Assembly (NCBI GenBank): GCA_016741915.1
Contig: JACVCS010000001.1
Location: 2,291-66,290, forward strand
Direction of reading: 5' to 3'
DNA: 64,000 bases
From: Phycisphaerales bacterium
GTDB lineage: Bacteria; Planctomycetota; Phycisphaerae; Phycisphaerales; UBA1924
Below are positions 1 to 9,275 of this stretch, piece after piece. Numbering within the stretch: position 1 is the first letter of the stretch; each line of letters opens with the position of its first letter. The translations under genes were made by a program, and so were the position numbers. The notes beneath the pieces were generated by a model that was given only the letters and a program-made list of their open reading frames with translations, made no database searches and was not told where the DNA came from.

Positions 1-213
1 GTCCAGAACGCCACCCCCCCACGCGGAGCGTGGCGGTACCCGGCGTTCCCTTTGGGACGATCGGTGGCACGGGTTGTGAACGCAGGCGCTTGGCCCACGC
101 GGAGCGTGGGCTTGTCCAGAACGCCACGCGGAGCGTGGCGGTACCCGAAACTGGTTCTTGGCCCACGCGGAGCGTGGGCTTGCCCAGAACGCCACGCGGA
201 GCGTGGGGGTACC
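1..213. repeat. Cluster of five CCACGC-GGA-GCGTGG palindromes
   Basis: Five hairpins with 6-7 bp arms around GGA lie at 19-33, 94-110, 123-139, 162-178 and 192-206. Arm ends alternate between GCCACGC/GCGTGGC and CCCACGC/GCGTGGG. At 94-147 and 162-213 the two versions form a composite unit of about 53 bp: hairpin, CTTGYCCAGAAC spacer, hairpin, then GGTACCCG; a partial unit occupies 1-41. Pairing is kept where arm ends differ, so secondary structure seems to be what is conserved. The cluster lies just beyond the stop of the minus-strand gene at 231 and could act at that transcript's end. No gene is seen here. Confidence 0.8.
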
Positions 214-230
214 CGGAGCGTGGTGGCACG

Positions 231-3200
231 CTATTTTGCGACGCGGTCGACCCAGGTTTGGACGATGGGGCGGAGTTCGATGTCCTGGGCTTCGGCGGGG
301 GCGGCGGGGCCGAAGTATCGGCGTTCGAGGGTGCGGATGGCGATGGCGAGTTCTTCTTGAGCGGGCGGGGGGAGGGCGGTGCCGTTGAGGGATTGAATCT
401 TGCGGAGGGTGGCGACGGCGGTGAAGGGGGTGAGATTGCTGGGGACGCTGACGGGCGGGGCCTTGGTCGCGGCGGCCTTGGGGTTGCGGCGGATGAGGAA
501 GATCAGAACGGCGGCGGCGATCGCGGCGGAGGCGATGGCGACGAGCGCGGGCCAGAGGCGCGAGATGAGGCTCACGGGTGAGCCGACGGAGACGATGGGC
601 TTGGCGTCGACGATGTCGGCGTCGGAGAACTGCTTCAGGGTGATCTTCGGGGCGGGTTGACCCGCGGCGAGGGCGGCGGCCTTCGGGAACGCGAAGTCGA
701 TCACGCCCGCGGAAGTTGGCGAGAGGTGCAGCATCCACGAACGCTCGGCGATGGGGACGACCTCGGTTCCCGCGGCGTCGAGCTCGACGATGTTCAGGCC
801 TTTGTCTTCGACGCGGTCCAGCTTCACGCCCGTAAGTGAGGCGGTGTCGATCACGCGGTTGAGATCGGGGATGAGGCCCTTGCCCTTGGCGCGGATTTCC
901 AGACGGATCGGCGAGACGGGGAGGGGCTGGCCGGTGGCGGTGGGTTGTGTTGGTTGCAGGGTGGGTGGGATGACGCGGTCGTCGAGGATCATTTCGAGTT
1001 GAAGATCGCCGACCGGGCGTGCGGGGGGCTGAGCGCCGGCGGTGGTGCGGGCGTCGAGGAGGACTTCGGTTGAGGTGATGGGGATGATGACGGAGCCTTG
1101 CCCGTCGCTGAAGTCCATGTCGATTTTGACCTGCGGCAGGCGGTCGACAGAGACGTCTTTGGGTTTGAGGAGGAGGTAGGCGAGGGGGAACTGTTCCCAA
1201 CCCGGGCGGGCGATGCTGATGGGTTGGACGGTGGGTTTGTGGAAGGTGACGGAGAGGATTTCAAAGCGGTCGGAGAGGCGTTCGCGGAGGTGTTTTTCGA
1301 TGTCTTCTTTGTAGTTGATGGGCTGGCCGGTCATGGGGTTGTAGCCGTCGGAGGTGAGGTAGCGGGCGAAGGAGCCGCTCTCGCGGCTGATGGCGCGGGT
1401 GCACCAGATGGCGAGTTGAGCGCCGAAGGGCTGGCCTGCGGGGGTGTTGGTGGAGCCGTCGACGGTGAGGGAGAGCTGGATTTCCTTGGTCAGGTCGTCG
1501 TAGTAATCGAGCATGGCGCGGGCGTCTTTGCCTTCGGGGGCGGAGCCGATGATCTGTGAGGCGAGGCGGAGGAAGCGGACTTTGAGTTCGGGGGGGAGTG
1601 AGCGGGAGGCGGTCTGGGCTTCCTGGGCGAAGAGTGCGCGGTGCTTGGCGGCTTGATCGGGCCCGAGGGCGTCGATGGCGGCGGCGACGGCGGAGACTTG
1701 TTGTTGATCGGCGTTGTCTTGACGGGTGAGCTGGCCGAGCTCTGAGGCGCCGAGGGCGCTGTTGAACCACTGCATGAAGACGCGTGCGGAGGGCTTGGTT
1801 GCGCCGGTTTTCAGAGCGCCGCTGTAGAGTTCGGAAGCGCGGTCGTACGCGGAGAAGGCTTGAGCGCGGGTGGCGGTGTAGACGGGCATGTCGGCTTTCT
1901 GGCCGTAGAGGAACTCGGCCTTGTCGAAGAAGAGGTCGCCCAGTGCGGCGTGGGCCTCGAAGGAGTCGGGCTTGGATTGGATGCTGATGGTGGCGAGCGC
2001 GACGGCGACGTCGTAGCCGCGGAGAACCATGGCGGTGAGTTCTTTGTCGGTGCGTTTGCTGCCGGCGGCTTGCTGGATGCGGGGCTGTCGCCAGGTGGAG
2101 GCGAGGCGTTGGCGCATGTTGGCGACGAGGAGGGAGCGGACTTCGGGCTCCATGGCGGAGGGATCGCCGAAGACGGCTTGGATGTCTTCGGGCTGATAGA
2201 CCTCGGCGTCGGAGTGTGAGGCGGCGAAGGCACCGACGAGTGCGGCGGGGTTGACACCTTTCAGATCGATGGCGCGGAGCTCGCTGAGGACGTCTTTGAG
2301 TTGTGCGATGACGCGTTGCTGTTTGGCGCGGGTGAGGGGGACGCCGCCGCCGCCGGTGTCGTAGCCGTAACCGCCGTAGCCGCCGTACATTGCGTATGGG
2401 TTGTAGTAGCGTGAGCGGTTGTAGGGGTTTGCGCCGCCGGAGGAATCGCCCGGGGTGCGGCGGGCGTATGCGGGCCAGGCGGAGACGAGGGCGTTGGCGA
2501 GTTTGAGTGCGCGTTCGCGGTCGGTCTTCACGACGGGCTTGATCATGCTGAGGACGGCGGCGGTGTCGCCCGAGGCGGCGGCGGTGGAGGCGACCATGAG
2601 CTCGAGTTTGGCGGCGAGGCCTTGGTCGATGCTGCGGAGCCAGGCGGGGGTAGGGAGGGTTTCGCCGAGTTGATCGGCGGGGATGATCTGTTGGCGGTTG
2701 GCGCCGTCGTTGTTGTAGTTGTTGTAGCGGCCGGCGTAGGAGGGGTCGTCCATTCCTTCGGCGGGCGCGCCGCGGGAGCTGACGCGGCGGGAGAGTTCGG
2801 CTTCCTCGACGAAGAGGCCGGTGAGGAGGTTGAGCCCGGTGCGCCAGGAGCCGAGGGACTCTCCCGAGCCGGTGAGCATGGCGAGGCCGACACGGCGGGC
2901 GGAGAGGAGGGCCTTGACGCGTTCGTCGGCTTTGGCGTTGCGCTGGCGGAGTTGGCGTGAGCGGTTGCTGACGCTGTCGATGGCCTTCCAGCCCATGTCG
3001 GGCTCGCTGGCGAAGAGACGCTTGAGGAAGGCGTCGCCTTCGTCTTGGGGGATGTCGTTGATGAAGATGAGGGCGAGGGCGAGGGCCTTTTCGCGTTGCT
3101 CGGGCTTGGATTTTTCGAGGCTCAGCACTTCCATCGTGGTGCGCCAGCCCTGGGCGATGGCTTCTTCACGCGGGGTGCCTTGCTTGGATTTGGCGAGCGC

Positions 3201-4361
3201 GTCGAAGTAGACGGCGTAGAGGTTGAGCAGTTCGGGGTCTTTCTGTTCGCGGGCGACCTCAAGGGCGGGGAGGTATTCCTGGGCTTCGATGGGGAGGCCC
3301 GCGGCGACGAGGAGCGTGGCGGCGTTTTTGCGTTTGACGGGGTCGGAGCCGCCGAAGTGGAGGGTGCCGGCCTTGATCTGCGGCGCGACGGCGGAGGCTT
3401 GTGAGCCGCGCTGGGAGGTGTTGCTGAGGATCTGCCCGAGGCTGGTGATGAGTTTTTCGTTCAGCGCGTCGGGGGAGGCTTCGGAGAGTTCGAGGACTTC
3501 GTCGGGGACCATGGCTTGGTCGGCGCTGACGAGGGTGGTGAGGACGTGGGCGTAGATGGATTTTTTGTCTTCGCCGCCTTCCTTTTCGATGAACTCGCCG
3601 ACGGATTTCCAGTCGCCCGCGACGACGAGGAGGCGGAAGTTCTCGGCCTTGTCGGCGAGGGCTTTCTGTGCGGCTTCGCGGGCTTTGCGCTGCGCGGGGG
3701 AGATGGCGCGGGGGTTGCTCACGCGGCCTGGGGACATGCCGTCGATGCCCGGGGGCATGTCGGTTGGGCCTTCGAGCGCGGATGGGTCGGTTGGCGTGTT
3801 GGTGGGAGGAGTGAGGCTTGGGATTGCGGGGAGGGTTGGGGGTGTGGGAGTGCTGGTCGGCGGGGTTGTGCCGGGGCTTGGTGCAGGGGCGGGCGCTGCG
3901 GGTGTGGTGATGTCGGCGGGTTTGGACGCCTCGGGTTTGGTTTCGTCGGGCTTGGGTTCTTCGAGTTTGGGTTCTTCGGGCGGGCGGAGGCGCTTTTCGC
4001 GGGCCTGAGAAGCGAGCTTGGCGCGGGCGGCGACGATGGACTGGGGGTTGCGGGAGAAGTCGAGGCGTTGGATGCGCTTGCCGAGGTCGGTTTTGAACTC
4101 GATGCGGTCGTCGGCGTTGCCGCCGCCGCGGCGCATCATCATGGAGGGGTCGAAGTCTTCGCCGGGGCCGCCTTCTTCGTCGAACTCGATGCGGTCCATG
4201 CCGCCCATGGATGGGGGCATGGTGATGGAGAAGGTGCTGGGCTGTGCGAGGAGTTGGGCGGGATGGAGAGCGAGGATGGAGGTGCAGACGCCGGCGGCGG
4301 CGAGGAGTTTGAGGAGGGTGTGGGTGCGGGCGGTGGAATCGGTTGGGTGGCGGGTGGTCAT
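231..4361 (-). CDS. Large exported, membrane-anchored helical protein, last gene of the MoxR/VWA cluster
   Basis: This 1376-residue protein starts at ATG 4361, 90 bp beyond the preceding gene. An N-terminal signal sequence (about residues 10-40, ending near LLAQPS) is followed by a charged region, then a long Pro/Thr/Ala linker (about 130-220). A mostly helical, repeat-like body follows, interrupted near residue 670 by a Gly/Tyr-rich stretch (YNPYAMYGGYGGYGYDTGGGG in part). One membrane segment (about 1300-1325, WPALVAIASAAIAAAVLIFLI) precedes a short cytoplasmic tail of about 70 residues. I recognise no catalytic motif. In BatA-E type operons the last genes encode TPR or BatD-like periplasmic proteins, so a scaffold or repeat-protein role in the same complex is inferred from position only. 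The reading frame and stop are secure; the function is unknown. Confidence 0.8.
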   Translation of the reverse strand: MTTRHPTDSTARTHTLLKLLAAAGVCTSILALHPAQLLAQPSTFSITMPPSMGGMDRIEFDEEGGPGEDFDPSMMMRRGGGNADDRIEFKTDLGKRIQRLDFSRNPQSIVAARAKLASQAREKRLRPPEEPKLEEPKPDETKPEASKPADITTPAAPAPAPSPGTTPPTSTPTPPTLPAIPSLTPPTNTPTDPSALEGPTDMPPGIDGMSPGRVSNPRAISPAQRKAREAAQKALADKAENFRLLVVAGDWKSVGEFIEKEGGEDKKSIYAHVLTTLVSADQAMVPDEVLELSEASPDALNEKLITSLGQILSNTSQRGSQASAVAPQIKAGTLHFGGSDPVKRKNAATLLVAAGLPIEAQEYLPALEVAREQKDPELLNLYAVYFDALAKSKQGTPREEAIAQGWRTTMEVLSLEKSKPEQREKALALALIFINDIPQDEGDAFLKRLFASEPDMGWKAIDSVSNRSRQLRQRNAKADERVKALLSARRVGLAMLTGSGESLGSWRTGLNLLTGLFVEEAELSRRVSSRGAPAEGMDDPSYAGRYNNYNNDGANRQQIIPADQLGETLPTPAWLRSIDQGLAAKLELMVASTAAASGDTAAVLSMIKPVVKTDRERALKLANALVSAWPAYARRTPGDSSGGANPYNRSRYYNPYAMYGGYGGYGYDTGGGGVPLTRAKQQRVIAQLKDVLSELRAIDLKGVNPAALVGAFAASHSDAEVYQPEDIQAVFGDPSAMEPEVRSLLVANMRQRLASTWRQPRIQQAAGSKRTDKELTAMVLRGYDVAVALATISIQSKPDSFEAHAALGDLFFDKAEFLYGQKADMPVYTATRAQAFSAYDRASELYSGALKTGATKPSARVFMQWFNSALGASELGQLTRQDNADQQQVSAVAAAIDALGPDQAAKHRALFAQEAQTASRSLPPELKVRFLRLASQIIGSAPEGKDARAMLDYYDDLTKEIQLSLTVDGSTNTPAGQPFGAQLAIWCTRAISRESGSFARYLTSDGYNPMTGQPINYKEDIEKHLRERLSDRFEILSVTFHKPTVQPISIARPGWEQFPLAYLLLKPKDVSVDRLPQVKIDMDFSDGQGSVIIPITSTEVLLDARTTAGAQPPARPVGDLQLEMILDDRVIPPTLQPTQPTATGQPLPVSPIRLEIRAKGKGLIPDLNRVIDTASLTGVKLDRVEDKGLNIVELDAAGTEVVPIAERSWMLHLSPTSAGVIDFAFPKAAALAAGQPAPKITLKQFSDADIVDAKPIVSVGSPVSLISRLWPALVAIASAAIAAAVLIFLIRRNPKAAATKAPPVSVPSNLTPFTAVATLRKIQSLNGTALPPPAQEELAIAIRTLERRYFGPAAPAEAQDIELRPIVQTWVDRVAK

Positions 4362-4451
4362 GGGCGGGTCCGTTGATATGCTGTGCGGTTCGGTGTGAAG
4401 AGGTGAAGGGTGCGTGGGAGTGTGCGAAGGGTGATGGGTTGGCGAGGGTGG

Positions 4452-5204
4452 TTATGAGCCCTTGGGGTTGTGGCGTTCTTCGCTGGAGTTTTTGTTGATG
4501 TCGTCGCGGGCGTCTTTGGGCTGTTGCTGTTTCTGCTGGCGGCTGGCGCGCTGGTCGCGCTTTTTCTGCTTGATGTTCTTGCCGGCGTTTTTCGTGTTGC
4601 CGGGCTTATCGCACTCGGCGAGTTGCTGCTCGCTGATGTCCTGGAAGCGGATGACGGCTTCGAGGTTCTCTTTGAGTTTCTCGGCTTCGGGGCTGTTCTG
4701 TTCGATGGCGTCCTCTGCGAGCAGGCGGTACTGCTGACGGGCGATTTCGGATTCGGGGTACCACTCTTCGCGCGAGGCTTGTTCGAGGCGCATGAGCCAG
4801 GCGATGGAGTAGCTGGTGGCGGCGAGCTCGCTGCGGGCGCGGGCGAGGAGGGAGGGGTCTTTGATCGTGGTTGACGATTCGTCGGTGAGCTCGGCGACGA
4901 GGCTCTGGAAGGCTTCCTGACCCGCGACGAGATCGCCCGACCAGACGATGGCGCGGGCCTCGGCGTAGCGGACTTTCAGGGTTTCCAGCGGCGGTACGTC
5001 GGCGCTGCTGACGAGCACGCCTCGGGCTTGCGAGTAGAGCTTGGCGGCGTCGGTCCACTTGCCGTCGCGTTCGAGGGCCTCGGCCTTGCGGAGGATGTCG
5101 GCCGCTTCGTCGCGGGCGAGGAGCTTCTGACCCGGGCCCAGGTGAACGGCGAGGGCGGCGACGGGGACGAGGGCCCAGAGTGACCAGAGGATGACGCGTT
5201 TCAT
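4452..5204 (-). CDS. Membrane-anchored TPR-like helical protein (BatC-like position)
   Basis: 250 residues. The ATG at 5204 overlaps the stop of the upstream VWA gene in a 4-base ATGA, which fixes this start and argues for translational coupling; longer upstream frames only shadow the VWA gene. The N-terminus carries one membrane segment (VILWSLWALVPVAALAVHL). The next 170 residues are helical and TPR-like in look (EALERDGKWTDAAKLYSQAR). The last 45 residues are lysine-, glutamine- and asparagine-rich and probably disordered (RASRQQKQQQPKDARDDINK). Small TPR proteins (BatC/BatE) follow paired VWA proteins in aerotolerance-type operons, so a periplasmic partner of the VWA proteins is likely by position. 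The TPR assignment is by eye. Confidence 0.75.
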   Translation of the reverse strand: MKRVILWSLWALVPVAALAVHLGPGQKLLARDEAADILRKAEALERDGKWTDAAKLYSQARGVLVSSADVPPLETLKVRYAEARAIVWSGDLVAGQEAFQSLVAELTDESSTTIKDPSLLARARSELAATSYSIAWLMRLEQASREEWYPESEIARQQYRLLAEDAIEQNSPEAEKLKENLEAVIRFQDISEQQLAECDKPGNTKNAGKNIKQKKRDQRASRQQKQQQPKDARDDINKNSSEERHNPKGS

Positions 5205-6277
5205 GCCGAGCTCCCGGGGGAGAGTGCGTTGGTCGCGAAGGCCTCGCGACCGTGTGCGTTTTCGTTCATACCGCGGAGCGATGGACTGGCCGCGGCGGGT
5301 GGTGCGATCGGTGCGGGGCGGGGTTTTTCGGCGCCGAAGAAGGTCAGGAGGATGGGGAGGAGGCCGAGGATGGATGAGCCGACGCTGAGGAGGATGAGCC
5401 CGATGGTGCGGAGGCCGAGCGGTTGCTTCTCGTCGATGGCGAGCATCTTTAGAGAGCCGAGACGGAGGGATGAAACGTGGCTGGTGTTGACGTCCTGATA
5501 CTGCCCGCGGAGTTGCACGGCGAGGCGTTGGAGGGATTCGCGGTCTTGGCGGCTGGTGGTGTCGCCGACGGGTGAGGAGCGGAAGGGGTTGCCCACGCCC
5601 AGGACGATGCAATCGGCGACGGAGGGGGGCATGGGGGGGAGTTGGGCTTTGAGGGCATCGCCGCCGTCGCTGATGACGACGATGGTGGCGGAGCCCGGGG
5701 CCCAGGGTTCGGCGAGTTTGGTGGCGAGGGCGACGCCAGCGTTGAGGTCGGTGCGCGGGCCGCTGAAGGCGTAGTGCAGAGGGAGGTCGCCCACGGCGTT
5801 GGTGATGACGTTGAGGTCGAAGGTGTCGATGACGACGGGGAGGGCCTTTTCCCAGAAGGCGATCATGCTGACGCGCATGCGGGTGGTATCGAGGCGTGAG
5901 AGGAGCGATGTGACGACGTCGCGGGCGCGTTCGCGGCGGGTTTGTTTGCCGGTGGGGCCGGCGTCTTTGATCTCGAACATGCTGGGGGAGACGTCCATGA
6001 CCAGCAGGAGGTGCTTGGTGCCTGAGGTGAGTTTGGAGCGATCGGGGGAGGTGGCGGCCCGGCCGTCGGTTTGAAGGAGGGCGAGGAGACCGAAGCAGAC
6101 CATGGCGGCGGCGAGTGCGCGGAGAGGCGGGACGGCGAGGACCCAGTGGTGGGGCTGGCCTTTGCGTGGGAAGGCGAGATGGCCCAGGCGCTGGATGCGG
6201 CGGGTGTGAAGGAGCTCGGCGGCGAGCATGAGCAAGCCCGCGGCGACGGCGATCAGGATGAGGTGGTTCAGGTCCAT
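5201..6277 (-). CDS. VWA-domain membrane protein, BatB-like
   Basis: 358 residues. Two hydrophobic segments (about 5-23 and 45-68) precede a von Willebrand A domain with an intact DxSxS metal site, DVSPS at residues 95-99, and later VISDGGDA. A C-terminal membrane segment (about 290-315, TIGLILLSVGSSILGLLPILLTF) is followed by a proline-rich tail. VWA domains of BatA/BatB type bind divalent metal and assemble complexes controlled by MoxR ATPases. It follows the other VWA gene by 30 bp and overlaps the next gene by 4 bp, so it is part of one transcription unit. Confidence 0.85.
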   Translation of the reverse strand: MDLNHLILIAVAAGLLMLAAELLHTRRIQRLGHLAFPRKGQPHHWVLAVPPLRALAAAMVCFGLLALLQTDGRAATSPDRSKLTSGTKHLLLVMDVSPSMFEIKDAGPTGKQTRRERARDVVTSLLSRLDTTRMRVSMIAFWEKALPVVIDTFDLNVITNAVGDLPLHYAFSGPRTDLNAGVALATKLAEPWAPGSATIVVISDGGDALKAQLPPMPPSVADCIVLGVGNPFRSSPVGDTTSRQDRESLQRLAVQLRGQYQDVNTSHVSSLRLGSLKMLAIDEKQPLGLRTIGLILLSVGSSILGLLPILLTFFGAEKPRPAPIAPPAAASPSLRGMNENAHGREAFATNALSPGSSA

Positions 6278-6307
6278 CGAGTTCGTTTGCGAAACTGGAC
6301 TGCGTGA

Positions 6308-7234
6308 TTACCAGGGCGTGGAGCGGAGACCGAGGGAGGCGAGTTGGTGCAGGGAGAGGATGACGAGGGCGGCGATGAGGAATGGGCGGGCGAAGGCGAT
6401 TGGTTCGGGGAGGCCCGCGATGGATTTGGCGGGTTGCATTTTGTCGATGGCTTCGAAGACGCCCACGAGGGCGTCGGCGTTGGTGGCGTTATGGACAGCG
6501 CCGCCGGTGGGTGCGGCGAGGTCGCCGAGCTCGCGGGGCGGGGTGCCGCCGCCGACGTTGATGGCGTGGAGGACGATGCCGCTGGCGCTGAGGCGTTTAC
6601 CGAGGAGGCTGGCCTTGCCTGCGGCGAGGTCGGGGGATTCGCCGTCGGTGAGGACGATCATCATGCGGTCGCCCTTTTCTTGTTTGAGCAGGACGGACTC
6701 GGCGTATTCGACGGCGTGGGCGACGCGGGTGCCGCCGAGGCTTGGGGGGACGGCGCGTGGGTTGACGAAGGGTGTGGCGGCGCTGATGACGCGGAGGTCG
6801 CGGGTGAGGGGGATCCAGCGGAGGACTTCGTTGCCGAAGATGGTGAGGCCCGCGGCGTCGCCTTTGCGTTTGTCGACGAACTGCTCGATGGAGCTCATGG
6901 CGGCGGTGTAGCGGGTGGCGCCGGGGGTTGCGGAGGGGAAGGGTGCCGACATGGAGCCTGAGACGTCGAGGACGAGCTCGATGTTGGTGACTTGGCGTTT
7001 TTCGCTGGGCGGGCCGAGGACTTGCGGGCCGGCGAGGATGATGAGCGCGAGGGCGAGCAGGAGGATGGGGAGGATGGAGGAGATGCGCAAGAGCCAGGAG
7101 AGGATGGGGCGGCGCGTGCGGGTGGTGTGGTCAACGGGGAGGACGACGCGGCGTGCGGAGCGTGTGAACTGCACAACCAAAAGCACGGCGGGGATGATGA
7201 GCAGCCAGAGGAGCCAGGGGGTTGCGAAACTCAA
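6308..7234 (-). CDS. VWA-domain membrane protein, BatA-like
   Basis: 308 residues. The layout matches BatA: an N-terminal segment (TPWLLWLLIIPAVLLVV), a second segment at about 50-70, a VWA domain with DVSGS at residues 90-94 and a matching threonine region (GGTRVAHAVEYAE), and a C-terminal membrane segment. The start codon is TTG at 7234, overlapping the upstream TGA as TTGA. A GGAGGTG Shine-Dalgarno at about 7238-7245 sits a few bases upstream, which supports this start. It probably acts at the inner membrane with the neighbouring VWA protein under MoxR control. The exact process is not known for this group. Confidence 0.87.
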   Translation of the reverse strand: MSFATPWLLWLLIIPAVLLVVQFTRSARRVVLPVDHTTRTRRPILSWLLRISSILPILLLALALIILAGPQVLGPPSEKRQVTNIELVLDVSGSMSAPFPSATPGATRYTAAMSSIEQFVDKRKGDAAGLTIFGNEVLRWIPLTRDLRVISAATPFVNPRAVPPSLGGTRVAHAVEYAESVLLKQEKGDRMMIVLTDGESPDLAAGKASLLGKRLSASGIVLHAINVGGGTPPRELGDLAAPTGGAVHNATNADALVGVFEAIDKMQPAKSIAGLPEPIAFARPFLIAALVILSLHQLASLGLRSTPW

Positions 7235-8337
7235 CGGACACCTCCGCTGTGTGTTGAGGCGGCGGTGTATGGGTGGTTGGCGAACTCGTCGATGGGTGCG
7301 GCGGGGCGTGAGGGCGGGAACTCGAGTTTTGTCGGCGGTGCGGGCGGGGGCGGTTCGGGCGGTGGGATGAGGATGGAGGCGGCTTCGCTGCGGAGTGAGC
7401 CCAGATCGGCGCTGGGTGAGTGCAGCCAGCGTTCGAGGAGCGCGACGGCCTTGCCCGCGCCGGGGTGATTGCGCAGGGCGGCGATGGCGGTGCGACGGTT
7501 ACGCAGATCGACCTTGAGTTTTTTGGCCCAGGTGCCGAGGGCGAGCATTTCAAAGCGGGCACGCTCGCGGACGGAGAGTTCGCCGGTGGCGAGTTGCTTC
7601 AGCAGTGGTTCGAGCATGGCCCAGAGGTCGGGCTCGGTGGCGGGAGGCTCGGGGAGCGGAGGCTCCTGGCCGCGGAGTTTGCGGGCGATGAGGGCGATCA
7701 TCGGCACGGCCCAGAGGACGGCGACGGCGGCGACGAGGACGCGGTACCACGAACTGATGGCGAGGTTCGGGCCTTCGAACTGGTTGAGGGAGAGGTCGTG
7801 ATCTTCGGGGAGGATGGAGATGATTTTCACGAGGGCGCGTTCGCCTTCGGTGACGTCGCTGCCGTCGACGTGCTGGAGGTACTGACGGAGGTCGTACCAC
7901 CCCGGCGCGCGGGCGATGTAGCGGAGGTCGTAGAGGAAAGCGGTGCCGTTTTGCTCAGGCGTGACGGTGGCGATGCGGAGTTGGAGTTCGTCGTCGTCGC
8001 GGGCGGGGCTGCGCATGATGGAGGAAGCGCGTGGGCCTGTGGCGCGGTAGATGAGGCGGCCTTCGATGCCGATGGGGACGGGGTCGACTTTGGTGCCGGG
8101 GGGGACGAGGTCTTCGTCGGTTGTTGTGGTGGTTGCTGTTGTGGTTGGATCGGGGGCGGTGGGTGCGGTTGCGGGAGTGGTTTGAAGTGTGGAGCCGAGG
8201 GCGTGAGCGCTGGTGAAGTTGAACGTGAGCGTCAAGACGGCGATGGAGATGAGAATGGCCCGGCGCGCGGGTGTGTGTGCGCGTGGCATGATTGAGCGGC
8301 AGTGCGGCGTCGGGATGGTGCGCGGTGTGGTGGTCAT
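7231..8337 (-). CDS. Signal-anchored membrane protein of the MoxR/VWA cluster
   Basis: 368 residues from ATG 8337, which overlaps the DUF58 stop by 4 bp; an alternative ATG lies at codon 17. A signal sequence (about 25-45, AILISIAVLTLTFNFTSAHA) leads into a Thr/Pro stretch. A predicted periplasmic beta domain of about 130 residues follows. One membrane segment (about 205-225, YRVLVAAVAVLWAVPMIALI) precedes a cytoplasmic domain rich in Leu/Arg helices and a proline-rich tail. The position between DUF58 and BatA is typically held by DUF4381- or BatD-like proteins in such clusters, and the one-membrane-span layout fits. The family assignment is inferred, not read from a clear motif. Confidence 0.75.
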   Translation of the reverse strand: MTTTPRTIPTPHCRSIMPRAHTPARRAILISIAVLTLTFNFTSAHALGSTLQTTPATAPTAPDPTTTATTTTTDEDLVPPGTKVDPVPIGIEGRLIYRATGPRASSIMRSPARDDDELQLRIATVTPEQNGTAFLYDLRYIARAPGWYDLRQYLQHVDGSDVTEGERALVKIISILPEDHDLSLNQFEGPNLAISSWYRVLVAAVAVLWAVPMIALIARKLRGQEPPLPEPPATEPDLWAMLEPLLKQLATGELSVRERARFEMLALGTWAKKLKVDLRNRRTAIAALRNHPGAGKAVALLERWLHSPSADLGSLRSEAASILIPPPEPPPPAPPTKLEFPPSRPAAPIDEFANHPYTAASTHSGGVR

Positions 8338-9236
8338 CGGGCGACCCTCGCGGGTCCGCGCTTGGGGCTGAGGATGCGGGCGAGGACGGGGCCCAGAGGG
8401 CGGTCGGTCCAGAGCTCGGCGAAGTCGATCCCGGAACCAACAAAACCCGCGGTGGTGCTGTCGGTGCTCGATGATCCGTCGTCGGCGAACCAGCGGGCCC
8501 GGCCTGTGGCGATGAACTCTCCGGCGGGGTCTTCGGCTTCGCTGGCGTGAAGGAAGCCGGCGTACAGCGAGCCTTCCTCGGCGCGGTCGCGCGGGCGGAG
8601 CACGATGATATCGTGACGCTGGGCGAGGCGTTTGATGGCGTCCGGCGCACTGGGGTCGTAGAGATCACTGACCACCGCGACGATGGCGCGGTTCATCGAC
8701 AGGGCCTCGACGCTCCGCACGGCGTCGGTGAGGCGGGTGCGCTCGTTCCAGCCTTGTGTGCGGAGGGTCTCGACCCAGCGTGTGACCATGGCGCGCGAGC
8801 TGGTGGGGCGCGAGAGGATCGCGCGGTCGGAACCCGAGACGACGGCGACCGGCGAGCGGCGGTTCAGCGCGAGCTGCGCGAGGACGGCGGTTGTCCAGAC
8901 GGCGATGTCGTGCTTGCTGACGCGGGAGCTGGCGGCGGCCATGCTGGCGGAGGTGTCGACGATGATGTAGACGCCCAGGCGTTTGGAGGCTTCGTAGTCT
9001 TTGACGTGGAGGCGGCCGGTGCGGGCGGTGACGCGCCAATCGATGGAGCGGACGGAATCGCCGAGCTGCATGGGGCGGGATTGGGCGAAGTCGATCCCCG
9101 AGCCGACGAAGCGGGAGGGGTCGGTGCCGAAGGTGAGTTCGTCGGCGAGCTTGCGGGCGAGGAGGTGGAAGCGTGAGGCCGCGAGATGGGCGGGTTGGGC
9201 GAGGAGGGCCAGGTTGTCGGTGGCGGCGGAGGTCAT
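8334..9236 (-). CDS. DUF58 domain protein
   Basis: 300 residues. It carries the DUF58 signature in the middle of the first third (GDSVRSIDWRVTARTGRLHV at 59-78, then KDYE) followed by a VWA-like fold with DTSAS at 94-98. It has no membrane segment, so it is probably cytosolic. DUF58 genes sit almost always beside moxR; here moxR ends 39 bp upstream. The stop overlaps the next start as ATGA. Function at the biochemical level is unknown for the family; it is thought to act together with the MoxR ATPase and the VWA partners. Confidence 0.87.
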   Translation of the reverse strand: MTSAATDNLALLAQPAHLAASRFHLLARKLADELTFGTDPSRFVGSGIDFAQSRPMQLGDSVRSIDWRVTARTGRLHVKDYEASKRLGVYIIVDTSASMAAASSRVSKHDIAVWTTAVLAQLALNRRSPVAVVSGSDRAILSRPTSSRAMVTRWVETLRTQGWNERTRLTDAVRSVEALSMNRAIVAVVSDLYDPSAPDAIKRLAQRHDIIVLRPRDRAEEGSLYAGFLHASEAEDPAGEFIATGRARWFADDGSSSTDSTTAGFVGSGIDFAELWTDRPLGPVLARILSPKRGPARVAR

Positions 9237-9275
9237 GGGTTGATCGGTGAGATCGGTGAAGCGACGGATCGCGCG

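Noticed and set aside
3516-4376. Long plus-strand frames opposite the 1376-aa gene (and similar antisense frames throughout)
   Set aside because: They are high-GC antisense shadows with Gly/Ala/Asp/Glu-rich composition and no start signals or domain motifs.
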